Assembly (NCBI GenBank): GCA_009731375.1 | Contig: BJOX01000097.1 | Location: 33,959-97,958, forward strand | Direction of reading: 5' to 3' | Length of the DNA stretch: 64,000 nt | DNA from: Paulinella micropora | Lineage: Eukaryota; Cercozoa; Imbricatea; Euglyphida | Shown: piece after piece, positions 41,924 through 52,400 of the stretch | How the letters are laid out: each line of letters opens with the position of its first letter | Numbering within the stretch: position 1 is the first letter of the stretch | Notes under the pieces: model-generated | Databases searched by the model: none | Told to the model about the DNA's origin: nothing | The model's input: only the letters and a program-made list of their open reading frames with translations | Made by a program: the position numbers and the translations under genes

Positions 41924-42488
41924 GAGATCGCTCGGATCTCAATTCTCGAGTAATACCAACGGAGACTACATTTCGTATAATCTCGTAAGTACCGGCTTTT
42001 TGGGGAATCCCAGCCGACTGTCCACCACCCCAAGAGCTACCCCAGCTCGACCCTTGATCAAATCTTATCAAGAGCCATCCAACAGATTATTGGCTTGTGC
42101 TTCATGTGTGCTAAGTACCAAGACTTAACGTTGCCCGAAGATCGTGAATCTGACACTCGACCAGTCCACGTCTTCAACCCTACGCGCGCGATTTTCCCGA
42201 AGTCACAGTCCCATAGTCTGGCCGACCACCAACCAGACCCTGTTCAGCCCGTCAAATGTGAATGGTGCCTTGGCCCGAAGTCCGAATTGACTGAACCTCA
42301 AAGTCCAAACCTTAAAACGACGATGGCCTTCTCGCCGATTTCCCTCCGCGTACTGTGTCCGTAAAGCTTTAACGTTGAGTAGGACTCTCAGTACCCTATT
42401 TCCCACACACTATGGTCAATATGCGCCCAACATTGCCCCGACCCGAATTCCGTTTCTTCTACCATATCCGCATCCCGGATGCTCCCCC

Positions 42489-45400
42489 TCACTTCAGGCT
42501 TGGGTGTTTCTTCCCCCGCACCGTTTCAGTTGCGTGTGCACCCCCGATTAGCCTCAAGTCAACCCCGCTCTGCTTGAGCATGTCCCAAACTTTCTGCGGG
42601 ATGTGCCCGTCGTGTAACTCGAAGGGGCAATCCAACACTCCCCTCGGCCACGCCGATATGGTCTATGCCTCATGATCCTTGTCACCCTTCCGTGTGGCTG
42701 GATCTATTTTTGCATCCCATATTTCCCTATTCGCAGCATCCCACCATACCGGTACATACTCGCGGTACATCCGGTCCTCCTCCGTATCCTTATCCCAAGA
42801 CCGGTAAAACTGCAGCATAGGCGGAAGGTTCCTAAGCGCACTCTCAGACGACCGAGTCTTCTTCGAGTCCTTAGCCAGTCCCACCACCTTCATCACAAAG
42901 AGAACATCCTTATCTCCTTTTGTAACGAATCTAAACGGGGCCTGACCAGCTAGAACTGATCCAAAACCCACGTCATCCACAGTGTCTTATTACCCTCCTT
43001 CCACTTGTGCTTGACATCCGCCTGCAAGGGTTCAACCGGCCCCTCCGGCTCCGCCTGCACCTCCGTCTTCTTACGCTTACTCGGCCTAGCCCCCGGTTCC
43101 GAGTAGATCAGATCATTTTCCGCCGCCCTCTTCGCCGCCTCCGTGGGTAGCTTGCAACTCGCATCTGACCCCTTTTCCCCGGCTTCGGGCCCTTGGGAGC
43201 CTATTCGGCCGACGCCCTCTTCAGGGGCCCGTGCCTTCTTCCCCTCCTGGCCCTTCCGGTCCCCGGGTTTCCCATCATCGGGTTCCTTATCCGATCCCAA
43301 TTTAGGGGGGTCCTGAAACTCTCCCTTTTCCCTGACGAGCGCTTCCTGGAGCGTCTCGTTCTCCATTAGGAACTGATCGTACTTGATGAGGCGCCGAACA
43401 TTAACAATCTTGTTCTCCTGCCTCTAATCCGATAGTTAAACGGCCCCGTCTGTTGCACCACCTGGTAAGGCCCCTTCCAGTGCACAAACATCTTAGATGA
43501 TATGCCTTTCGGAACCTGTGGGTGGTATAACATGACGATGTCCCCTGGCTTATACGTCACCATAGACAAGTCCTGTTCTAAGGGTTCTTTGCTCAGCTGG
43601 CGAGTCTGTTTCGCCAGCCTCGCTTGCCTAACCGCTTGCATGGCCTCCATGGAAACCCGCATACGAACCCCCCAGAGCTCATCCTCGTCCATCACAAGCC
43701 CAGGCCCATCCTGATATACCAAGTGTTGGGGAATCACCGGCTCCTGCCCGTACACCACCTGATACGGGGACCTACATTCCGCCCCGGCTCCAAGAGCCTT
43801 CGATGGCATCGCGTTCATAGCGAAAACAAAGCTCGGGACCACCTCTCTCCACAAGAGCTGACTCTTCTTGCAGTAGGTCCTTAGAGCCGACTTGAGCGGT
43901 CTATGCACCCGCTCAATTTGCCATTAGCCCTCGGATTGTACGGTGTAACGTACTGCCAGTGAACCCCGTAAAACTTCGCGAGCCTTTCCATCAGCTTGTT
44001 ATCAAAGGCTGGCCCCTTATCCGAGCAGATATCGATCCATTTGGGGACCCAACCACACATAGGATTCGATCGATCAGCTCCCTGGCTGTCGTCTCCGCCG
44101 TTGTGTCAGGCACCGGTATCGCCCAGACGTAATTGCTCGCCCTATCAATGACCGTCATCAAGAACTTACCCTTTGCCGGCCCCACCGGCGGCAACGGCCC
44201 CACGTGGTCCACATGCAGGAACTCAAAGAGCCTTTCCAGCAATGTAAATTTCCCAACTGGGATTTTCCCTTCCACTGGGTGCTTCTTGTTCATCTGACAG
44301 GTCGTGCAGCCCTTGACCCTTCCCTTTATGAACTTATCCATCCCTTCCACCAGAATCTCCTTTTGATAATCCACTGCGTCCTCTGCACCCCCGGGTGACT
44401 AACCAACGGGACTACGTGCGACGCTACGTAGATCATCTGTCTCAGTTTGGCTGGGACCCATAAGACCCACTTCTTCGGGTTCTTGGCCGTCTCCGCCGTC
44501 TTGCCCATATATCACAGGAGACCATCCCGCCATGCCAGAGTCTTGAGCTGTGACCGGATCTTCTCTGTCAGCAACAGCTCGTCTCCTGCCAAAAAATACT
44601 GGATCAAGTCCTTGTACTGTTCATCGGCCCTCTGGCACTGTCTCCATGCCTCCATCGACGCGATAAGCACTGTGCCGTCCTCTACCTGGATTCCCACTCG
44701 AGGCCTGGAATCCGGCTCCGACCCCTCCGAAGCCCCCACCGGCTCTATTGAGGTCACCTCCGGTTCTGAAGCCGTTTCCACGCCCGGGTCTTCCACGTAG
44801 GTTCGGACGGCCGGTGCCGCGTGCCCTTGGCAACAGTAGCACTCATGCTCCGCCTTATCCTCATCCAGAATAGCGGCTTTATTGGCCTCATATTCCTTCA
44901 GGCGTTGCACGGCCTCCTCCGCAAAATGCTCCCTACAGCACTCTGCTCGGCCAACCTCCCGTTCCAACTGAGACATCATGACCCTCCTATATTCCCCCCT
45001 TTTTGCCTCCATCACACTAGGCACCTTTCGGCTAGACCCCGGGTGAGCCTTATTGGCATAGAAGATCATGTTTGCCGGCAAGATATCCTTTTGATCCTTC
45101 CTCAACGCCAAGTCCTCAAACTCGTCCATCTGCTGCATCGCAGCCAGACATGCGGATGGTGTTGAGTAATTGACCCTCGACAACGAGTCGGCAATAGTAT
45201 TCTTCTTGCCGGGAATATACTTGACGGTGAAGTCATAACACGACAGCAAGGCCTGCCACCTGGCCAGCCTGCCTGTGCAATCGTTCGTCATCAACCACAT
45301 ACGATATCACGTGACCCCCATAAGTATTCCCTGAGTCTTATAAACGACCAAACCACCGCCAAGGCCTCCCTCTGCCTCGTACAGTAGTTCTGTTCTGCCT

Positions 45401-48000
45401 TATTGAGCTTTCGGCTTAAGTAAATGATCGGCCGCAAGACCCCCCTATCATCGTATTGCTGTAGGACCGCCCCGACCGCGTACTTAGACGCACCGGTGTC
45501 CAGCACATACTGTTTATCCACATCCGGCATCATCAAAATGCAATCCTTGTTAAACTTGGGATCACGAGTCAACATTTCCTTAATGAACTCGAACGTCTCC
45601 TCCTGTTTAGGCGTCCATTCCCGTATATCGCCTTTCAAGTACAGCTCCCTCAACTGCTTAACCGTATCCGACCAGTTCGGAAAGAACTGACTGTAATATT
45701 GCGCAATCGCAAGCGCAATGAAGGAGAACAACTCCGACCGCGTCTGAGGCCGCTTAATGCCTTCCACAGCATCCCTCTTCTTAGCCGCAATCGCTACCGT
45801 CCCGTTCGAGATATCATATCCTAGGTATGTAACCTGTCGGGTGGCAAACTGGCACTTGTCCATGTTCACCTTGAGACCAAACTCTCTCACCCGTCGGAAA
45901 ACATCCTGGATGTGGGCCAGATGTTCCTCCATGGTATTGGAGTAGATAATAATATCATCTATGTAACAGAAAGCGTAATCCTCCGCCTTCTGCCCATACT
46001 TCTCCATAAACCCACCTGCCCTACCATCCTCAAACTGGCGTCCGAGCATCTTCTGCATTGCTGCCTGAAATATGCCCGGTGAGTTCCTCAGACCCATCGG
46101 CAGTACCTTCCATTGGTATAGCGTCATCCCCACCACAAACGCTGTAAGCCACCTGCTCTTCCTACTGAGCGGGATCTGCCAGAACCCATTCTTGAGATCC
46201 AACACCGAGTAGTATTTCGCGTGTTTCAACTTGCGCATACAGTCATCGATCTTAGGCAGCGGATACCGCTCTCCCTCGATGATCTTGTTCGCCCGATAGT
46301 AATTCACACAAAATCTCAGTGCCCCATCCGGCTTCGGAACCATGCGCACATGAGACGAAATCTGGGAGTCCGAAAACTCCGTGAAATCTTCAGCCTGCAG
46401 CTCCTCTGCCTTCTCCTGGGCAACGCTCTCCTCCTTACGGCCCAGAATAGACCTCCTAGAGGCATGCGTGATATTCATCCCTGGTACCTTCCTCAGATGA
46501 GCCTCATAATGCTTGACCGTGCCCAGTCTCGGCGGATCAAAGATCTCCTTCTCCTTGGCCATCACCTCCTGAAGGCTCTTAAGATCTTCTTCCTTTCCTT
46601 TCCAATCCGCTCGCATCTGAGCCATTCTATCCCCCCCATGACTGGGCATCCATCCGACCCTTAAGTTCGGGTGCCTCCGCCATGTCCGAACACGCATCCT
46701 CCACTAGGCCATCCTCGGAGGGCATCTCCACTTCCTTTTGATGGTATTTAAATTCCGAAAACTCATCCCATTTACCCAGATTCGCCAATCGATCCATAAT
46801 CAAGGCGTACTGAATGGGTGCCTCCTTGGATAAAACCCCGTGAAGCATGTGAACGCCTGCTCACGTATCTTCTGAAGGTCACAACCCTTAAGTGAGTTCC
46901 GATATGTCAGCCCTTGTGCCCTAGTGCCTAATCTACAAGCAATCACCAAATGTTGCTTCCTAGACGGCACTGGGACCGGGTGATCCACCATCCGGCCCAA
47001 AACCTCATCCGCCCATAGAGCCTTCTCATGGAACGGTAAGACAATAGAGAACGGTTTGTCACCCTCGAAATACTTCGTGAGCAACTTTGCCGTCTCCTCC
47101 AAATTCCGCGGACAAAGAGATATGTCACCCCACCTGTTCCCCACGAAACCCCAAAATCCCGTCCTTCGTCCCTCCCGTTGAAACCCGCATCGACATCAAC
47201 GGTTCAAACAACGGCCTATTGGCCTGCGATGCCTTTGCATGGAAGCGGTACCGGTTCTAAAGGAACACGTAAGGCTCATTCTTCCCATCCCTGAACCTAT
47301 CCATCCCTGCCTCCATGTCCATGTTGTTCTTCCAAAGTGCAGGCCATAATCTGGGCACACCGGCCCTGAATTAAGTCCTCCACTGTTCCCTTTCCCCCCG
47401 TCGAACAACCTTTCTAGCCCTCCCCGCAAACCCGCGGTTATCCGGCTCGAAATCCCTATAATAATCGTCCAACCCTGGGTGCTGATATGGCTTCGGTATG
47501 ACCAACTGCACCCTTGCGCTTCGCGCAATTGCATGTGGGTCACCGGCGCCGTCCGTGCAGTGTTTAGTGTATGACACCGCGTAAGTATCCGTATGGAAGA
47601 GAGGAACCGCCGAACGGCCCCTCACCTTATCATCCGCGTCGTCATCACTACTTCCGTACTGCACTAAACCTGACCGGCGATCAATTAATGTATTCATCCC
47701 ATTGAGTTGCATGAATCCAATCAGCAACCCTCCCGAATACTCCGGACAGACATAGAACTGGATGTCAAAGGACTTACCGGAGTAGAGTTCAATGGTCAAG
47801 ACCATTGTCCCCGTAACCTCCGCCCTCGCCTTTCCATCCACCCCTTCTATGCTTCCTTTAATTGGCAACATATTTTTATCCAACCACGCCTGATTAGACA
47901 TTACAAATTCCGCGCCCACGATATTTTAAAATTAGCCAACGTATCGTTAGCCGATTATCACACTCCAAGTTCACAAGGTAAATTAAACCTGAGCAACACA
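42489..48000 (-). pseudogene. Outer element pol, decayed
   Basis: Segments align in order with the inner element's Pol. Protease-like: 47371-47990, with a DTLAN motif near 47940 one frame off the rest. Linker: 46800-47144. RT: 45291-46697, with CYIDDIIIYSN intact. RNase H tail and linker: 44512-45300. Integrase: 43366-44508, split. C-terminal extension: 42489-43366, with a Trp-to-TAG stop near 42672 after GDKDHEA. The reading frame changes several times, so no functional product is expected. It is useful as a diverged relative showing which parts of the inner Pol are conserved. Confidence 0.85.
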
Positions 48001-48434
48001 TAGGCATCGTGTTGCGGTAGCCTTATCTCTAGGCGCCGAGTACTTCACCGGCGGATAACACTGAGAACAAAAGTGTAGCATCATACACTCTGCTCGCTCG
48101 GTTCGACAGCCCGCTTTTAATGCCCACCGGAGGCTTAGCGGCTAAAAAGTCAGACACTTCCAATATGCCATAATGATTGGCATATATGCTTATCGAAACC
48201 GTCGATGATTTCCGCCTTTATTGCCTTTTCCTTCCCACTGCTCCTCCAGCTATGCCATAGCTGCCCAAGTAACTGAAATCTGACACGCAGCCATATATGT
48301 CCGATTGGCTTTAGCGTCATGTCCCTCCATATTTATACAGTGCGTCCCACGCAGTCTAGATTTCAGTGACAGTCCTTCCAGCCGGCTTTTATCCACCCAA
48401 TTCAGTACTGTAACTTGCTTTGAAATCCATAGTG
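48001..48434 (-). other. Outer element internal region left of the nested insertion
   Basis: No open frame or recognised domain. It should correspond to sequence upstream of protease (pol N-terminus or gag), but no Gag similarity can be read. Confidence 0.4.
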
Positions 48435-48438
48435 ACAT

Positions 48439-48684
48439 TGTTACAATCCCCGAAGATAGCCCAATAAAAAGTCGGTAATACAACCAGACACAAATCCCCA
48501 AAAGAGAATGATGTCTAGTTATATTAGCTCAGTGAAGCCGAAAAGAAAACGGCAACAGACCAAGGTTAAAATGGCATTAGGTCAAATCCGGCCAAACGAT
48601 ATTGAAAATAATGGGAAAAAACTAGGTGCACCTGACACCAGAAAAGGGTACTTTTTACCGGCTATCCGGGGGGTGATGCCTACA
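48439..48684 (-). repeat. Inner element left (3') LTR, 246 bp
   Basis: Plus-strand ends are TGTTACAATCC…GATGCCTACA. It differs from the right LTR at AGCCCAAT/AGCTCAAT, AAAACGGC/AAAAGGC and AATGGG/AATGAG. Confidence 0.95.
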
Positions 48685-48685
48685 G

Positions 48686-48702
48686 TACACCTTCCCGTTT
48701 TT
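48686..48702 (-). promoter_or_regulatory. Inner element polypurine tract (probable)
   Basis: The minus strand reads AAAAACGGGAAGGTGTAC immediately before the 3' LTR. It is purine-rich but less pure than that of the outer element. Confidence 0.5.
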
Positions 48703-49479
48703 ATGACGGAAATATGCAATATTTTCGTCATATAATTGCTGATTTCTTTTCTGCACAAACGCTACGGGGTGTCGCAACTAAGTGCATTAACCCACGGATA
48801 GACGGTGCAGTGGATATATAAAACGCATACGCCAGACACGAGTCAACTATAAATCTCCAGCCTCGTTTTTGTAAATAAAAACTCCTCCTTCCACACTTGT
48901 TGTCCCCCCCGTAACTTAATTCTGAGGCAGTATGTCAAGAACAAATAGTATTACTATTGCAATAAAAGCAGCGTTATAATTTTTCTCCTTCTCCAAAAAC
49001 ACTTCCGATCAGTAAATACATTGTCTTTTAATAACATACCCTTGTATTCAATCGGTTACCTTAATATAGTACTAGGGGGCCAGACCTAATAACTATATCC
49101 AAAGCCGGGGTGAGTGAGCCCGACCATGCGATATGCCGACACAAGTAGAGACGGACCGTGCTGGTATGACGATATTAAGTATATCCAAAGAAAAAAATTT
49201 AATATGTCTACTATGAGAACATTTTTTGAGAACATCACCCTGGATACTTGAAGCAGGGTCGTACCAGGAACACCATCGCTAAACTCACAAGCGATCCCCT
49301 TATACGGTGTCGTATCCATTTGCCGATTGACCCTCGCACTCATATGTTGCGATAAAAATGCCAAGTAACAACAATGGTATAAAAACATTTTAATAAGACA
49401 TGATCTGACATGGGCACTATGAGATTAATCCACATGCAGCTTTCAATGTCCGACGCGTGATAAAAGAAAAAAATGTCAC
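48703..49479 (-). other. Inner element 3' untranslated region
   Basis: About 780 bases between the pol stop and the polypurine tract, with no credible ORF. There is no sign of an env-like gene. Confidence 0.6.
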
Positions 49480-52400
49480 TTACTGCCTTCGTCGCCTTGC
49501 GCGAACCCCTTTGCCAGGTGGCGGGCCGCCAACAAAAGTCAAGTCAAACTTCGACTCCTCCAGAATGTCCCATATTTTGTTAGGGATGGCGCCCAAAGAT
49601 AAGTCAAAAGGAATGTCAAGCACTCCTCTAGGCAGTGACTGAATAGTCCACGCAGTGTGGTCTTTGTCTCGAAGGGTAATAGTATCATCCCATGTCTCGA
49701 GATTTTTCGCGTCTTTGTACACCGGTAAATATTGTCTAGCTTTTGGATCCTCAACAGGGTCCATGCTTCTCCAAAAATGGAGTACCGGTTGTATCGTTTT
49801 TGCTGCTAAGGATCTCTTCGATGTCCGTGCTGCCCGTGTAGTCTGCGGGACCGCCACAGCTCGCATGAGATAAAGATCTGAGAGAGTGTCATCGGCAACA
49901 TGAGATTCTGCCGGTCTCAACAGATAAAAAGCGTCTCGGACCCACTTGATGGCCGCAATCGCCTCTCCTTCCTTCCATCGCACATGTCGAATGTCCACAT
50001 TACCCGCGTTCGGGTTAGTGTCCTTCTCCCCTCCTCCTCCATGGACATCCGTCGCTCGCGTCGACCTTGCCACCTTCCTCGGTTGGTCGAAGATGAGATC
50101 GTTTTGCGCTCTCCTCCTCTGCGCCTCCGTGAACTTCTCCTTCGTACCGCCGCGGACTATGGGGGCTTTAGACTGAGTCCCCGCCGCGCTTTTGCGGTTT
50201 GAGTCTTCCTTACTCTCCTTCTCGGTCTCCTCCTTCTCCGTGACCGGTGCCCGATAGGCATTCTCCTCCTCTAAGGTATCCTCCTTCTGTATAGGCGGTA
50301 CCTCTTTGAAGTCCTCCTTCATCCGTTTCAACGCCTCCTCAACGGATTCATCCTCAAGTAAGAAGGGGTCATATTTGATCAGCCTTCGAACATTCACAAT
50401 CTGCACCTTCCCTCTACCCCTGATCTTATAATTCAGAGGTCCCATCTGTTCCATGATCTGGTATGGTCCTTTCCAGTGGGTAAACAGCTTAGAGCTAACC
50501 CCCTTAGGGACTTGAGGATGGTACAAGAGTACAATATCCCCAACCTGGAAACGGACTTGATCTAAGTGCGCTTGTCGCACTCCTTGTGCGTCAGTCTTTC
50601 TGCGCTCCGCCTCCCTGTGCGCCGCAACTATTTGTTCCGCCTCCATCTTCGCTCTTAGTCTCATCCCGAACAACTCATCCTCATCTGCCCAAGTGTCTTT
50701 TGGATGCAGAAGTGAGGTTGGGATATTAGGCTCTCGGCCGTAAACCAATTGATATGGCGAGACTGAGCTCCTGGCTCCTCCTAATGCCGATGAGGGTAGA
50801 CAGTTCATTGCAAAGGCAAATGAAGGTGCTGCCTCCACCCAGGCTCTCTGATTCTCCTTCTTCATACAGTACATCTTAAGCGAGGCTTTGAGAGGTCTAT
50901 GTACCCGCTCGATCTTGCCATTCGCTCTCGGGTTATAGGCAGTAACATATTGCCATTTCATCCCGTAGTACTTAGATAGTCTGTCGATGACTTCATTATT
51001 AAAGTCAGAACCTCGATCAGAACATATCTTTCTAGGCACTCCGATCTGCGAGACGATCCTATCGATCAGAGCCTCCGCAGTTGTCTTGCCTGTAGCGTCC
51101 TTAACAGGAACAACCCAGACATAATTGGTGGCTCGATCTATTGCGGTAAGAAGGTATCTGTACCCTTCTGCCGATTCGGGGAAAGGTCCCACATGATCGA
51201 TGTGTAAAAATTCAAACATCCCGGCGTGTAACGGGAATGTACCGATCAGGCCAAAGTTCGCCTTCAGCGGTGTCTTTGTGGTTTTGCATGGGATGCATGC
51301 GTCCACTTCCCTGTCTATCTCCTCCTTCATCCCTTTCCACCAAAATCGCCTCGCTATGAACCAATGAGTTCTTTGTCGACCCGGATGTGCCAGTAAGGGG
51401 CAGTTATGGGCTGCGACATATATAAAGCGCCTCAACTTCTCTGGTACCCAGAGAGTCCATTTGTCAGGCTGTGATGCAAATTTGCCATGCTGGCCCTTGT
51501 ACCACAATAGCCCATCTCTCCACGCCATCTCCTTCATCTGATCTTTGATCTGTGGAGTCTTTTTAAGCTCATTAGGGTTCTTGTATAACGTTATGAGCTC
51601 CTTGAACTCCGGATCCGTCGCCTGTTGCTGCCTCCACGCGGTAGGCGAGGCGATATGAATAGTACCGTCCTCCAACCTTACTCCTACCCTTTCCGGGTCT
51701 TCATCAAGCTCGCTTCGATTTTCCTGTGGAGGTTCAGTACAGACCTCAGTCGTCTCCTCCTCTTCTTTTATATTCGCCTTCGCGTTCTCGTATGCCTCAT
51801 AAGACCACTCAGCGTCTTCGAGAACATGCGCCTCACAGCATATGCCATGCTCCGGGCCTTGAGGACTATATCGTAGACCCGTGCGGTCATAACGAACGCC
51901 TCTTGCCATCTGCATCGCCTCTATGTGGCTCACCTCGTATACCTTGTCCGTGGACAGGTCCATCATCTCCACTGATGATACGAGAGCCGACACCTCCGAC
52001 TGAAACTCTAGCCTGGAAAGGCTATCAGCGACTACGTTTCGCTTTCCCGGTAAGTAGACCATCGTGAAATTGAAACATGACAAGAAAGCTTGCCACCGCG
52101 CCAAACGGCCGGTTTGTTCATGATTCATCAACCAAAGAAGGTTGTGATGATCGGTCCTAACCGTGAATAGAGGTCCTCCCCACAAGTATTCTATGAGCCT
52201 CTTGAGAGCACATACTACTGCCAACGCCTCCCTCTGTCGCATGCAGTAATTTCGCTCCGCCGCACACAGCTTTCTACTAATAAACATGATCGGGCGCAAC
52301 TTTTTCTCCTCATCTTCCTGTTGCAGCACCGCGCCAATCGCAAACTTAGATGCATCCGTGTCGACTACGAACGGCTTCGTAAAGTCGGGCATCATAAGTA

